From assembly GCA_016716605.1 (NCBI GenBank), contig JADJWA010000002.1, positions 349,075 through 413,074 on the forward strand: a DNA stretch of 64,000 nucleotides, in the 5' to 3' direction. This DNA is from Flavobacteriales bacterium (GTDB lineage Bacteria > Bacteroidota > Bacteroidia > Flavobacteriales_F > PHOS-HE28). The notes under the pieces are model-generated. The model searched no databases. It was given only the letters and a program-made list of their open reading frames with translations, and was not told the origin of the DNA. Shown here in pieces: positions 47,498-58,262 of the stretch. Both the position numbers and the translations under genes were made by a program. Each line of letters begins with the position of its first letter. Position 1 is the first letter of the stretch.

Positions 47498-50477
47498 GGG
47501 GCAAAGTTCGGCCATGCACGCGGACGGTGGTCCCGCCGCCCGGCGTGGCGATACGTTCGTAAGCAGCGTTCATTTCCTCAGCCCGCTGTCGCATGTTCAC
47601 GGAGCCGTGCCCGCTGCCCTGGGGAACGTCCGATGCGATCCCAAGGCCATCATCGATGACCTCGAAGGTGTAGGATGGGCCATCCTCTCGCCAGCGCAGC
47701 ACGATGTTCCTTGCGCCGCTGTACTTGCGGGCATTGTGCAGGGCCTCCTTGGCGATGAGGAAGAGATTCCGGCGGAATGCGCCACCCAAGGTGCGCGCCG
47801 GAAGCGGGTCCGGGAAGTCGCACGTCACCCTGGCACCGCTATCCTCGAAAAGATCGTTCGCGTATTCCCGCATGCGGCGCAGCAGCGCATCGAGCGTGCC
47901 GTGGCGCGGATCGTTGATCCAGACCACATCACGCAGGTTTTCCAGCAGCTCTCCGCTGATGTCACTCAGCTTCTCGAAGCGTGCATCGCTGTCCGTATGC
48001 CGCTTGGGCGACCGCGATAGCGCAGCCATGCGCGCCAGGCCGCTACCCACGTCATCGTGGATGTCCTTGGCCAGTTGGGTGCGCATGCGCAAGTCCTTCA
48101 TTTCGCGCTCGGCATCCTCCAGCATTCGCTGCATCCTGCGACGGTAAGCGCGCGCCCAGAACCACGCAATGAGCACGATGAACACCGTGATAACGAAAGC
48201 AATGAACCAGTTGCGCGTCCAGAACGGCCGCACCACAGTGATGCGTAGCATTTCCTCCAAGCCGCTTTCCGTTCCGTCGCCATTGATGCCGATCACTTCC
48301 AGCATGAAGTTCCCGCCCGGCACGTTGTTCAATTGGATCGGTGTGGCGGCAGCGGCTATGATCCAATCGTCGTGGTACCCACGCAGCCGCCACTTGTACG
48401 CGTTCCGTTCCGATGCGCTGAACTCCAGCACGGCCAGGTCCAGATGCAGTTCGTTGCGCGGATAGGGAAGTTCGAGCACCTGGTTCCTTTCACCATGCGG
48501 GAGGTCGAGATCGCCCGCGTTGGTCCACATGCGCACCAGGCGAACGATCGGGCGATCCGGATCGTCCAGCACCTGCCCGGGTAGGAAATGGTTGAAACCG
48601 TTCACGCCGCCGAAGTAGAAGCGGCCGCTTCGCGAACGGAACCAGGCCTTGCTGTTGAACTCCTTGCTCTGCGATCCATCGGCTGTGGTGTAGTTGCGCA
48701 AGCGTTCGCCGCTGGCGCGCGTAAGGCCGTTGTTGCTGCTGATCCACCATTGGCCCGCATCATCCTCCAGCAGGCCATAGAGGTAGTCGTTCGGCAATCC
48801 GTCCTTCTGGGTGCGCAATCGAAGGAGGTCGCGCGTCTCCGGATTGATCTCGAGCAAGCCATGGTCAGTGGTCATGAGCAATCGATCGTCCTTCTGCACC
48901 ATGTTCACCAGGTTGAGGGCGACGCCCCGCGTCACTTCCCAACCGCTGCCAAGTCGCCGTTCATCATCGGCGCCCCAAACCCTGATGCCTTCATTGAGAA
49001 AGCTCGACCAAAGCTGTCCCGTGCGATCCAGCGCAAAGCGTGTGGGCATGAAGGAGCCATCGCCGATGTATTCCTGGAATGCGGAGAAGGACCTGGATGC
49101 AAATTGGATTCGGCCATTCGCGATGGAGACCATGTCCATCCTCGGATAATGGACCAGCATCAAACCGCCGCCAGGATCCGTCACGAACGTTGCGCCTCCC
49201 GCCACTGGCATGCGGTCAAGCACGCGGGGCACGGAAGCATCCAGCACGAGGATTTCAAGACCCACCTTCATCCACACATGCCCATCCGCATCGTTGACCA
49301 TCTGGGCGATGTTGTTGTCCGGCAGCGGCCCGCCGATGAGCGCTGCTACGTCCAACGGTGCGAGCCTTCCAGTGCGCTCATCGAACAGGGCGGCTCCGCC
49401 TTGGTGGAACGTAACCAGCACACGCATGCTGTCCCATTGTGCGAACGCCTTGGTGAACCACGATGGAGGCGACCAACCCTGTTGCACGCCTGGCATGCAC
49501 CTGCCGAACTTGATGCGCTGCGGTGCAATCCGGAATACGCCCTTGCCATCGGTGCCGATCCAGGTGTTGCCCTGCCGATCGAACGTGATGGTGGTGATGT
49601 GCAGGGGGCGCTCATCTGCCGGGAGCAGCGGATAGAATGCGGTGATGCGCCACGTATCGTCCACCACCATGACGCCCATGCCGTCCACAGAGACCCAAAG
49701 GGCGCCGTCCGGCGCCAGCGCGGCATGTTTCAAGCCATGCGCTTCGCGCAAACGGTCACCGGCTTCACCGGGCACCGGAACACACTCGCCTTGACCGACC
49801 AGCCACGCGCCCTCATCGGTGAGGATCAGGGTGTGTGTGTCCATCGGTAGCAAGTCGGTGACCTTGCCGTTCACTGCGTGAGGCAGTATCGCGATCGATC
49901 CTGCCCGGCCCAACGGATCCAGTTCGATCAGCGTGTCAGGATGAACATGGTAGACAACCTTCCCTGAACCATCTGCATGCATGGCATAGGAAGGGGCATG
50001 GCCTGTTGGCCAAGCCTTGGCGACTTCCGCATTCAACTGCAGAAAGCTCATCGACAAGGGCGAATAGAGCAGCTGGCCTCGTTCATCGGCATGCACCGGC
50101 CACCAGCAGCCATCGGGCTCAACACCGGTGCGCACGCGTTGAAAGCGTCCGGTTCTGGCATCGTAGCGATCAAGCCCTGTGCGTGTGCCCACAAGCAGAT
50201 CGCCGTGCGGCATGGGCAGAAGCCCCCAGATGGAGTTATTCCCCAATGTGGTGCTATCGCGCAGATCGCACTTGAACTGCACCATGCGCGTGCCATCGAA
50301 ACGCGCCAATCCATCGCCGGTACCGAACCAGATGAAGCCCAAGCTGTCCTGCACCACATGGTTCACCATGCTCTGCGGGAGACCTTGATCCAGGTCGTAG
50401 CGCGCCACTTCCACCTGCTGGGCGCGACTGCACAAAACCAGCGCGGACAGCAATGAAGCGAGAAGGATCCTGGACAT
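47490..50477 (-). CDS. Two-component sensor kinase with seven-bladed-propeller sensor
   Basis: 995 residues with signal peptide MSRILLASLLSALVLCSRAQ. Residues ~25-650 are regulator-propeller repeats (YDLDQGLPQSMVNHVVQDSL, GFIWFGTGDGLARFDG; later DDAGQWWISSNNGLTRASG), then a Y_Y_Y-type Ig domain (~655-735). A single membrane helix follows at ~756-778 (NWFIAFVITVFIVLIAWFWA). The HisKA_3 H-box is KDIHDDVGSGLARM (His807) and the ATPase has KEALHNARKYS and VIDDGLGIASD. It senses something outside the cytoplasm and phosphorylates the regulator encoded by the overlapping gene. -7 box GACCTTCG at 50485-50492. Confidence 0.93.
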   Translation of the reverse strand: MSRILLASLLSALVLCSRAQQVEVARYDLDQGLPQSMVNHVVQDSLGFIWFGTGDGLARFDGTRMVQFKCDLRDSTTLGNNSIWGLLPMPHGDLLVGTRTGLDRYDARTGRFQRVRTGVEPDGCWWPVHADERGQLLYSPLSMSFLQLNAEVAKAWPTGHAPSYAMHADGSGKVVYHVHPDTLIELDPLGRAGSIAILPHAVNGKVTDLLPMDTHTLILTDEGAWLVGQGECVPVPGEAGDRLREAHGLKHAALAPDGALWVSVDGMGVMVVDDTWRITAFYPLLPADERPLHITTITFDRQGNTWIGTDGKGVFRIAPQRIKFGRCMPGVQQGWSPPSWFTKAFAQWDSMRVLVTFHQGGAALFDERTGRLAPLDVAALIGGPLPDNNIAQMVNDADGHVWMKVGLEILVLDASVPRVLDRMPVAGGATFVTDPGGGLMLVHYPRMDMVSIANGRIQFASRSFSAFQEYIGDGSFMPTRFALDRTGQLWSSFLNEGIRVWGADDERRLGSGWEVTRGVALNLVNMVQKDDRLLMTTDHGLLEINPETRDLLRLRTQKDGLPNDYLYGLLEDDAGQWWISSNNGLTRASGERLRNYTTADGSQSKEFNSKAWFRSRSGRFYFGGVNGFNHFLPGQVLDDPDRPIVRLVRMWTNAGDLDLPHGERNQVLELPYPRNELHLDLAVLEFSASERNAYKWRLRGYHDDWIIAAAATPIQLNNVPGGNFMLEVIGINGDGTESGLEEMLRITVVRPFWTRNWFIAFVITVFIVLIAWFWARAYRRRMQRMLEDAEREMKDLRMRTQLAKDIHDDVGSGLARMAALSRSPKRHTDSDARFEKLSDISGELLENLRDVVWINDPRHGTLDALLRRMREYANDLFEDSGARVTCDFPDPLPARTLGGAFRRNLFLIAKEALHNARKYSGARNIVLRWREDGPSYTFEVIDDGLGIASDVPQGSGHGSVNMRQRAEEMNAAYERIATPGGGTTVRVHGRTLPHD

Positions 50478-50556
50478 GGGCGCGCGAAGGTCGGTGCTGC
50501 TAAAGCGAAAGGCGCCCTCTCGGACGCCCTTCTGAATGATAGCGCTCGACTGAGTT

Positions 50557-50598
50557 TTACTCCGCCAGCACCACCATCGTACGTTCAAGAAAGGATCA
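50557..50598 (-). other. In-frame duplicate of the atpC 3' end
   Basis: After the atpC stop (TGA 50598-50596) the same frame continues for 12 codons to a TAA and ends TMVVLAE, nearly repeating the real C-terminus TVLVLAE. It looks like a short tandem duplication or a relic of an older C-terminus. Confidence 0.5.
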
Positions 50599-50829
50599 CT
50601 CGGCGAGCACCAGAACGGTATTGTTCATCACTTCCACCACGCCGCCCTTCACGGGAAAGGACTTCTCCCCTTCGGCAGTCTTCACCGTCACGTCTCCGGC
50701 TTTCAGCACCGTGATCAAGGGTGCGTGGTTGTTCAGGAAGCCCATGCCGCCGTCCACGCCGGGAATGCCCACGTAGCTGGCCTCGCCCTTGAAGAGCGAT
50801 TTGTCCGGGGTGATGATCTCTACTTTCAT
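50596..50829 (-). CDS. atpC: ATP synthase F1 epsilon subunit
   Basis: 77 residues: MKVEIITPDKSLFKGEASYV, GMGFLNNHAPLITVLKAGDV and the closing NNTVLVLAE form the N-terminal beta-sandwich only. The C-terminal two-helix domain is absent, common in Bacteroidota epsilon subunits. It couples the central stalk to the membrane ring. It lies downstream of atpD on the same strand across a 104-base repeat-containing gap. Confidence 0.93.
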   Translation of the reverse strand: MKVEIITPDKSLFKGEASYVGIPGVDGGMGFLNNHAPLITVLKAGDVTVKTAEGEKSFPVKGGVVEVMNNTVLVLAE

Positions 50830-50933
50830 TTCAGGTGCCAGTTGGGGGTTGAAGGTTGTTGGGTTGGGGGTTGGGCGTGTGGCGATGGGGATTCAACCCA
50901 CAACCTGTGTCAACCTCCAACCCTCAACCCGCA
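50830..50933 (-). repeat. GGTTGA/TCAACC inverted repeat between atpD and atpC
   Basis: The whole gap is made of G/T-rich (GGGGGTTGAAGGTTGTTGGG) then C/A-rich (CAACCTCCAACCCTCAACCC) halves that can pair imperfectly into a long stem. It separates two genes that are normally adjacent. Confidence 0.65.
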
Positions 50934-52445
<1,512 letters not shown>

Positions 52446-52491
52446 GAGGGAGTTGGGCTGTTCGTTGGGGGATAGCCCCGTTTTGCGGCCG

Positions 52492-52522
52492 CGAAAGTAG
52501 GGCTTCATGCGGCTCGGCCAAA
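52492..52522 (-). promoter_or_regulatory. Predicted promoter of atpD-atpC
   Basis: TTTG (52522-52519), 19-base spacer, TACTTTCG (52499-52492) followed by CGGCC. This has the Bacteroidota spacing and the same downstream CGGCC as the rpsF and tRNA-Val boxes. Leader about 40 bases. Confidence 0.65.
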
Positions 52523-52559
52523 TGGAAGTTGAGAAGTTGCGGGTTGGCCCAGTGCTCTA

Positions 52560-52695
52560 GGCCCACACCTGTTGAAGGTTGAGGGTTGCTCCGAACGCAC
52601 GGGCCCCAACCCTGTTGTGAGGTTCGCGTGGTGCCGCATTCAACCCTCAACCCACTCAACCATCAACTTCCCAACCGACAACCCTCAACCTCAAA
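52560..52695 (+). repeat. GGTTGA/TCAACC inverted repeat before ribF
   Basis: Contains GTTGAAGGTTGAGGGTTG (52571-52588) and, further right, TCAACCCTCAACCCACTC, CAACCATCAAC and CAACCCTCAACC. Arms of the same family as at 50830, 54250, 23412 and 20498. Confidence 0.65.
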
Positions 52696-52711
52696 CGCAG
52701 ACCTTCGCCCC

Positions 52712-53656
52712 GTGATCGTCCACACCGACATCGCCGATTTCAAGGGCGTCAAGCGCCCGGTGCTCACCACAGGCACCTTCGATGGCGTGCATCGGGGGCA
52801 CAAGGCGATCATCGAGCGGCTGATCGCTCGGTCGAAGAAGGAAGAAGGCGAGAGCGTGCTCTTCACCTTCCACCCGCATCCGCGCATGGTGCTCTTCCCG
52901 GGCGACAACGACCTGAAGCTCTTAAACACGCAGGACGAGAAGCGCGCCTTGCTCGAAGCCGCTGGCCTCGACCACCTGCTCGTGGTGCCCTTCTCGCGCC
53001 AGTTCTCGCGCATGCATGCGGTGGACTATGTCCGCGATGTGCTCGTGGGCGCGATGGGTGTGCGCGCCGTCGTCATCGGCTACGACCATCGCTTCGGCCG
53101 CAACCGTGAAGGCGACCTAGTGCTGCTGCGGCAGCTTGGCGAGGCCTACGACATCGAAGTGGAGGAGATTCCCGCGCAGGAAGTGGACCACGTGAAGGTG
53201 AGCAGCACCAAGATCCGCCAGGCGTTGCTGGTCGGAGAGGTGCGCACTGCCGCCGATCTCCTGGGCTATGACTATCCATTGAGCGGCGTGGTGGTGAAGG
53301 GCGACCAGCTCGGACGCACCATCGGCTTCCCGACGGCCAACATCGGCGCCATCGATGCTTACAAGCTGATCCCCGGCGATGGCGTCTATGTGGTGGAGGT
53401 GGCGTTGAAGGATGGCAGGCATACCGGCATGCTCTACATCGGCGATAGACCCACCGTTCAAGGCGCGACACAGCGGAATGTGGAGGTGAATATCTTCGGC
53501 TTGGACCGCGATCTGTACGGCGAGGCCATCACCGTGCGTTTCTTCGATCGCATCCGAGGCGATCAGCGATTCACGGACATGGAAGCCCTTCGCGAACAAT
53601 TGCACACGGACAAGCGCATGGCGATGGAACGGTTGAATCAACAGGCAGTGGCATGA
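52712..53656 (+). CDS. ribF: Bifunctional riboflavin kinase / FAD synthetase
   Basis: 314 residues from GTG 52712 (MIVHTDIADFKGVKRPVLTT); the open frame upstream is repeat DNA. The N-terminal nucleotidyltransferase part has TTGTFDGVHRGHKAII, FTFHPHPRMVL, VIGYDHRFGRNREGD and STKIRQAL. The C-terminal flavokinase part has QLGRTIGFPTANIG, DGVYVVEV and RNVEVNIFGLDRDLYG. It makes FMN then FAD from riboflavin. The LRR protein gene overlaps its stop (ATGA). Confidence 0.95.
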   Translation: MIVHTDIADFKGVKRPVLTTGTFDGVHRGHKAIIERLIARSKKEEGESVLFTFHPHPRMVLFPGDNDLKLLNTQDEKRALLEAAGLDHLLVVPFSRQFSRMHAVDYVRDVLVGAMGVRAVVIGYDHRFGRNREGDLVLLRQLGEAYDIEVEEIPAQEVDHVKVSSTKIRQALLVGEVRTAADLLGYDYPLSGVVVKGDQLGRTIGFPTANIGAIDAYKLIPGDGVYVVEVALKDGRHTGMLYIGDRPTVQGATQRNVEVNIFGLDRDLYGEAITVRFFDRIRGDQRFTDMEALREQLHTDKRMAMERLNQQAVA

Positions 53657-54246
53657 GAGCGGTTCTCACCATCGCACTCGTTGGCCTTTTGCTTCCTGCG
53701 AAGGCCCAAGTGCTTTCTCAAGCCGCGCTTGACAGTGCCCGCACGTATCGGAGCCTTGAGCGCGCCCTGGCCGAGCCGGATAAGGTCTTCCGCCTCGACC
53801 TCTCCGGCAAGAAGCTGAAGGAGCTTCCGGAATCGTTGCGGCAGTTACGCAACCTGAATGCGCTCGACCTCAGCGGCAACAAGCTCCGGACATTGCCGGC
53901 CTGGATAGGAGAGTTCGTCCACCTGCAGGAGTTCCGCGCTTCGCGAAACAAACTGAAGGAGTTCCCGGCCTTCATCTGCCAATGGAAGCATCTCAAGCGG
54001 CTCGACCTGAGCCGCAACGCGCTGCCCGGCCTGCCCAAGTGCATCGGCGGCTTGCGCGAACTGGTATCGCTGGACCTCTGGGACAACGACCTCGTCGAAT
54101 TCCCTCCGGAGATGGAGCGCATGGAAGCGCTGCGCTTCCTCGATTTGCGCAACATCCAGTTCGAGCAGGTGGAGATGGATCACATCCAGGAATTGCTGCC
54201 ACGGGCGAAGATCCATTTCAGCGCGCCGTGCAATTGTGGCATGTAG
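53653..54246 (+). CDS. Secreted leucine-rich-repeat protein
   Basis: 197 residues with signal peptide MRAVLTIALVGLLLPAKAQ. About five LRR units of the LDLSGNKL type (KVFRLDLSGKKLKELPESLR, NLNALDLSGNKLRTLPAWIG, HLKRLDLSRNALPGLPKCIG, ELVSLDLWDNDLVEFPPEME). A Cys pair ends the protein (APCNCGM). Small LRR proteins are typically binding scaffolds; the partner is unknown. It is translationally coupled to ribF by ATGA at 53653. Confidence 0.88.
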   Translation: MRAVLTIALVGLLLPAKAQVLSQAALDSARTYRSLERALAEPDKVFRLDLSGKKLKELPESLRQLRNLNALDLSGNKLRTLPAWIGEFVHLQEFRASRNKLKEFPAFICQWKHLKRLDLSRNALPGLPKCIGGLRELVSLDLWDNDLVEFPPEMERMEALRFLDLRNIQFEQVEMDHIQELLPRAKIHFSAPCNCGM

Positions 54247-54249
54247 AAG

Positions 54250-54345
54250 AGTTGGGTTCAGGTTGAAGGTTGAGCGGGTTGAGGGTTGGATCGGATACCT
54301 GTTCCCCTACCCTCAACCGTCCTTTGGTCCAACCTTCAACCCCCA
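54250..54345 (+). repeat. GGTTGA/TCAACC inverted repeat before pnuC
   Basis: GGTTGAAGGTTGAGCGGGTTG on one side and CTACCCTCAACCGTC, CCAACCTTCAACCCCCAACC on the other, filling the gap between the LRR gene and pnuC. Confidence 0.65.
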
Positions 54346-54354
54346 ACCATCGGA

Positions 54355-54921
54355 GTGAACTGGATCCTCATCGAAGCAGTCGCCGCCGCCGGCAACCTCG
54401 CCTACACGGTGCTCATGCTCTACGAGCGGCGCGTGGGATGGCTCTTCGGGATGGCGGCATCGGCCTTGGGCGTCGCGCTCTTTGTGCATCAGCAGGTGTA
54501 TGCGCAGGCGTTGCTCAGCGCGTACTATGTGGGCATGGGCATCTACGGCTGGTGGTCATGGGGTCGCGGCGACGCCGGCGCGCTGCCCATCACACGGCGC
54601 GGCTTCTCTTTTCATGCTGCGGTCATCCTCGCGGGCGGTGCCCTCACATTGGCGCTGGCTCTGCTCCTGAAGTTCCTGCCGGAAGCGCGGTACACCGGCC
54701 TCGATGGCTTCGCCTCGTCCTTCAGCCTGCTGGCCACGTGGATGCTGGCCCGCAAGATCCTGGAGAATTGGGCGTACTGGATCGTGGCCGACCTGGTGGC
54801 GATCGCGCTCTACGCACTGCTCGGCATGTGGTGGTACGCGGCGCTGTATGCCATCTACGTGATCATCTCCGCATCGGCGCTGGTGCGTTGGCGACGCGAG
54901 TGGCAGGCCACTCAGCGGTGA
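54355..54921 (+). CDS. pnuC: PnuC-family vitamin transporter
   Basis: 188 residues from GTG 54355 (MNWILIEAVAAAGNLAYTVL); the upstream open frame is repeat DNA. Seven membrane segments and the PnuC signatures WLFGMAASALGVALFVHQQV, ALLSAYYVGMGIYGWWSWGR, and the Trp/Asn-rich KILENWAYWIVADLVAIALY. PnuC proteins carry nicotinamide riboside; close relatives (PnuT) carry thiamine. An NadR-like kinase gene at 57642 favours the former, while the TPP riboswitch at 58304 leaves the latter open. Its 3' end overlaps the convergent cyclase gene by 10 bases. Confidence 0.88.
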   Translation: MNWILIEAVAAAGNLAYTVLMLYERRVGWLFGMAASALGVALFVHQQVYAQALLSAYYVGMGIYGWWSWGRGDAGALPITRRGFSFHAAVILAGGALTLALALLLKFLPEARYTGLDGFASSFSLLATWMLARKILENWAYWIVADLVAIALYALLGMWWYAALYAIYVIISASALVRWRREWQATQR

Positions 54922-55628
54922 TCATTCGGTGGAAGGTCGCCGTGCGCGCGTTTCAACGACCGCTCGTAGAAGGTGATGGTGAGCAGCAGGAAGAACAGCA
55001 GGTACTGGCTGTCCTCGATGGGAATCGTGTTCAACCGGATGCCGAGGTTCTCCGCATCGTTGTACCATACAATGGGTTCGGGGAGAAGCCATCCGGTGAG
55101 GATGCCGTTCACGATGAAAAAGGGGATCAGGCTCACCGCGTAGCCAAGGAAGAAGCGGCCGAGCCAGGGGCTCTTCAGCACGAAAACATGCACGGCGAGC
55201 AGCGCTGCGGTGGAAAGGAAGGTGACCGCCGTGTACATGCGGTCGATGGTCAGCACACCCACCACAAGCAGCACGAGCATCCAGGCGATGCTGAGCGGAA
55301 CGGCGATGCGGGCCAGCACATCCTTGCGGATCGCATAGCGCATCACTTCGTACAAGTACACGCAGCTGTACGGTATCGCGATGAAGAAGAGCCACTCCTC
55401 CAAGGGAAGCCTGACCACGTCGATCCCCAACGTGTAGCGGTCGCTGAAGCCCCAAACACCGTTCACGGTGAAGATGATGTCCCAGATGATGAAGACCGCC
55501 AGCATCACGACCATGCCGGTGAAGAGGCCGCGCCGCTTCGACCAGAACGCGATGCGTGGCTCGAAGCTCGCCGCAAGCGGGAAGGCGATGCTCAGCAGGT
55601 CGAGGGCGAGGTAATAGAAGCGCTCCAT
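54912..55628 (-). CDS. Lycopene cyclase domain (CrtYcd-type fused) protein
   Basis: 238 residues, start MERFYYLALDLLSIAFPLAA. It is a tandem of two three-helix lycopene cyclase domains. The first carries VVRLPLEEWLFFIAIPYSCV, with the conserved PLEE; the second begins near residue 125 and carries IVWYNDAENLGIRLNTIPIE. It is the fused form of the two-subunit CrtYc/CrtYd enzymes that close beta-rings of lycopene to beta-carotene in the membrane. No other carotenoid gene is in the window. A possible -7 box TTCCTTTG is at 55639-55646. Confidence 0.85.
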   Translation of the reverse strand: MERFYYLALDLLSIAFPLAASFEPRIAFWSKRRGLFTGMVVMLAVFIIWDIIFTVNGVWGFSDRYTLGIDVVRLPLEEWLFFIAIPYSCVYLYEVMRYAIRKDVLARIAVPLSIAWMLVLLVVGVLTIDRMYTAVTFLSTAALLAVHVFVLKSPWLGRFFLGYAVSLIPFFIVNGILTGWLLPEPIVWYNDAENLGIRLNTIPIEDSQYLLFFLLLTITFYERSLKRAHGDLPPNDHR

Positions 55629-55712
55629 GCGGCGGAGCCAAAGGAACACGGAACACGACGAAATGTGCGGGGCGGCGATGCATTGCCGCCGCACCACCCA
55701 ATCCAATTTCGT

Positions 55713-57548
55713 TCAGTGCTTCACGAAGCGCGCCATCGCTGGTCCATCGCCATTGTCGATGCGCACCACATACGGGCCGCTGGCCAGCGCTGAGGCATCG
55801 ATGCGCAACACGCCCGATTGCCGTGCCATCGGCGGGTTGACCGCTCGCCCTGACGCATCGGTGATGGTGACCATCGCCGTCGCGAATGGGATGCTGGCAC
55901 TGGTGAGCCTGACCTCGTCGGTCACAGGATTCGGCGCCATCTGCATCGTGATCGGATCAGGCCCATCCCCAACACCAGTGGCGAGGTCCAGCACCGCCAC
56001 ATACGGCGCCCAGCCTTCGAAGGCGCCACCGGCTATCAACTGATTGCCTGTCACCTCCACCGCATGCATCGGGGCCTCGGGACTGGCCATTGCGCCCACC
56101 TGATCGATGCCATACCATTGGCCCAGGTTGGAACCGACCTCCATGATATTGCCTGCCACGATGAAGTCGCCCGCGAAATAGATGTGGCCTTCGTGCTCGG
56201 CGATGCTGTTGATGTATGCGGGTCCCGCCCCGCTGAATAGGTAGATCGTGAGGTTGGGCATCAGCTGCTCCCACGTCGCCCCGCCCTGCGCGATGCGCGC
56301 CAGCCCGAAGGCCGGTGCGATGTTCACGTAAACGGTCCCAGCAGCGTAGAGCGTGCCATCCACATTCAACAGGTCGCGTACCGTGGCGTCGAGTCCGTAT
56401 CCCAGCTCGCTCCATTCATTACCCTCCAGCGCGGCGACGTGCCGGATCAGCGGATTCGGATCAGTCTCGAAACCCGTGAAGGCGCCTGCCGCCACCAGCA
56501 CCCCGTTGTGCGTGGCGAGAGCGAGGATTGCATCGTTGAGCTCGCTGCCCACCGGGAGCCAGTAGGTGCCGTCGAAACGCATCACCAGGTCGTTCACACC
56601 GGCGAAGCCGCTGACGGCGCCCGCGGCGTGCAGTTGCCCGTTGTGTACATGCAATGCGGATATCAACGGGTACTTGCCGTCGAACACCGTGCTGAAGGTC
56701 CACGCTGTGCCGTTCCATTTCGCCAGGTCGGTCGGGCCGCTCAGCATTTCGCCGCCGAGGTAGAGTTCGCCGTTGTGCTCCGTCGCGCAGTTCACCGTGC
56801 CCTCCACACCACTGCCCAAGGCCTGGAACATCGTTCCGTTCCAGATGGCCACGCCGTTCGCATCCACCCCGCCTGCCTGTGTGAAATCACCGGCGATAAG
56901 GATGTGCCCGTTCGAGAGTTCCTTAATCACCCTCACCGTGCCGTTGGTACCGCCGCCGAAGGGCGCCCATGGCAAATTGGGCGGATACCCCGGCTGGATC
57001 CACGCCAGTTCATCCGCTGTGAAGCCATGCACCGACGCCCATCCGGCCACATCGGCCGCGAAGCGCGAATCGGCGATGATCTCCCGCACGTAGCCGAGGT
57101 TCATGCCCGAACTGATCCGCTCCGCCAGCGCGCCATGCCCGCTCTCGATCATCAGCCAGCCCACCGCGCACGCCGTGCCCTGCGGGTCGATGAAGACCGG
57201 GTTGCGGTACGCTACCACGTGGTTCTGCGGGAAGGTCCGCCCCTCCGCGTAGTCGCCTAGGCGCGCGAGCAGCGTCGACCGTTCTTCAATCGAGGCGGCG
57301 GACATCCCCGCATGGTCCCGGGCCAGCAGTCGCTCTCGCACCATCAAGAGGTGCGTGCGGATGCGCTCCGCTTCCGTCGCGAAGCTCACAATGGATTGGC
57401 CCCCCAAGGGTGAGGCATCCTGCGTTCGCCATTCTGCATTCACCTCAAGCAGATGCTCCTGCAAGGTGGCCTGCTGAAGGGGCGGCATCGCGGCCTGAGC
57501 CGCAGAAAGGCTAATCGCGATCAGCGAGAGGGTAGTTCGTGTGCGCAT
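55713..57548 (-). CDS. T9SS-sorted propeller protein
   Basis: 611 residues from ATG 57548, signal MRTRTTLSLIAISLSAAQAA. Residues ~20-190 are helical (ERIRTHLLMVRERLLARDHA, SSGMNLGYVREIIADSRFAA). Residues ~200-520 are repeated delta-60/kelch-like blades (HILIAGDFTQAGGVDANGVA, ELYLGGEMLSGPTDLAKWNG, QLHAAGAVSGFAGVNDLVMR). The C-terminal T9SS tail is ITMQMAPNPVTDEVRLTSAS ... VVRIDNGDGPAMARFVKH. Exported by T9SS; function unknown. The N-terminal helical region plus blades suggests a conserved architecture rather than an enzyme. Confidence 0.87.
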   Translation of the reverse strand: MRTRTTLSLIAISLSAAQAAMPPLQQATLQEHLLEVNAEWRTQDASPLGGQSIVSFATEAERIRTHLLMVRERLLARDHAGMSAASIEERSTLLARLGDYAEGRTFPQNHVVAYRNPVFIDPQGTACAVGWLMIESGHGALAERISSGMNLGYVREIIADSRFAADVAGWASVHGFTADELAWIQPGYPPNLPWAPFGGGTNGTVRVIKELSNGHILIAGDFTQAGGVDANGVAIWNGTMFQALGSGVEGTVNCATEHNGELYLGGEMLSGPTDLAKWNGTAWTFSTVFDGKYPLISALHVHNGQLHAAGAVSGFAGVNDLVMRFDGTYWLPVGSELNDAILALATHNGVLVAAGAFTGFETDPNPLIRHVAALEGNEWSELGYGLDATVRDLLNVDGTLYAAGTVYVNIAPAFGLARIAQGGATWEQLMPNLTIYLFSGAGPAYINSIAEHEGHIYFAGDFIVAGNIMEVGSNLGQWYGIDQVGAMASPEAPMHAVEVTGNQLIAGGAFEGWAPYVAVLDLATGVGDGPDPITMQMAPNPVTDEVRLTSASIPFATAMVTITDASGRAVNPPMARQSGVLRIDASALASGPYVVRIDNGDGPAMARFVKH

Positions 57549-57620
57549 GGTTCTAGGGGATGATTCACTCACAGGACAGCCTTGCATGGGCGAATAGCTG
57601 CCTGCAGGGTGACCGAAAGT

Positions 57621-57628
57621 TACTTTCG
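57621..57628 (+). promoter_or_regulatory. Predicted -7 box of the kinase gene
   Basis: TACTTTCG, 13 bases before ATG 57642. It sits in a small dyad (CGAAAGTTACTTTCG). No -33 TTTG seen. Confidence 0.4.
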
Positions 57629-57641
57629 GAACGGAACGGGA

Positions 57642-58160
57642 ATGAAGAAGATCGCGATCGTCGGGCCGGAGAGCAGCGGCAAATCCACGCTGGCACGCGA
57701 CCTAGGGCGCCACGGCATCGTGGTGGGAGAGTTCGCGCGCCCCTATCTGACGGACAGTGGGCCCGGATATGAGGAAGCGGACCTGCTCACCATCGCCCAG
57801 GCACAGGCGCGCGCCGAGGACGAGGCGCAGATCTTAGCGGAGCAGCAGCGGCTGCCAATGCTCATCTGCGACACTGATCTCCTTACCATCCGCATATGGA
57901 GCGAGGAGAAGTACGACCGCTGCGACCCGTGGATCCGCGAGCAATCCGAGCAGCGCCAGTACGACCTCTGGCTGCTCTGCACGCCCGACATCCCTTGGGA
58001 GCCCGACCCGCTGCGCGAGAATCCGCACGACCGCGACCGCTTGTTCGGCGTCTATCAGGCCATGCTCGAACAGCTGCGGAAGCCGTACATCATTCTAAGC
58101 GGCGACCGTCAGCTACGATTGCGCACCGCCATCGAAGCGATGGACCGCGTAGGGCTGTAA
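57642..58160 (+). CDS. NadR-like nicotinamide riboside kinase (AAA ATPase fold)
   Basis: 172 residues from ATG 57642. P-loop GPESSGKST at 8-16; then GEFARPYLTD, ICDTDLLTIRIWSEEKYD and CTPDIPWEPDPLRENPHDRD, which match the kinase half of NadR. The nucleotidyltransferase half is absent. It would phosphorylate nicotinamide riboside to NMN and so trap it after PnuC uptake. Its gene lies 142 bases before the TPP riboswitch, so a thiamine-related substrate should be kept in mind. Confidence 0.85.
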   Translation: MKKIAIVGPESSGKSTLARDLGRHGIVVGEFARPYLTDSGPGYEEADLLTIAQAQARAEDEAQILAEQQRLPMLICDTDLLTIRIWSEEKYDRCDPWIREQSEQRQYDLWLLCTPDIPWEPDPLRENPHDRDRLFGVYQAMLEQLRKPYIILSGDRQLRLRTAIEAMDRVGL

Positions 58161-58262
58161 TCACCCCGCCTTTCGGGTGATTGGCAAACGCCCTTTGTTT
58201 CCGTGCGTGCTGGTCACAGACCGGATTCGCGCCCTTCGCTCTTCATCCTTTTGCCTTCGCCC

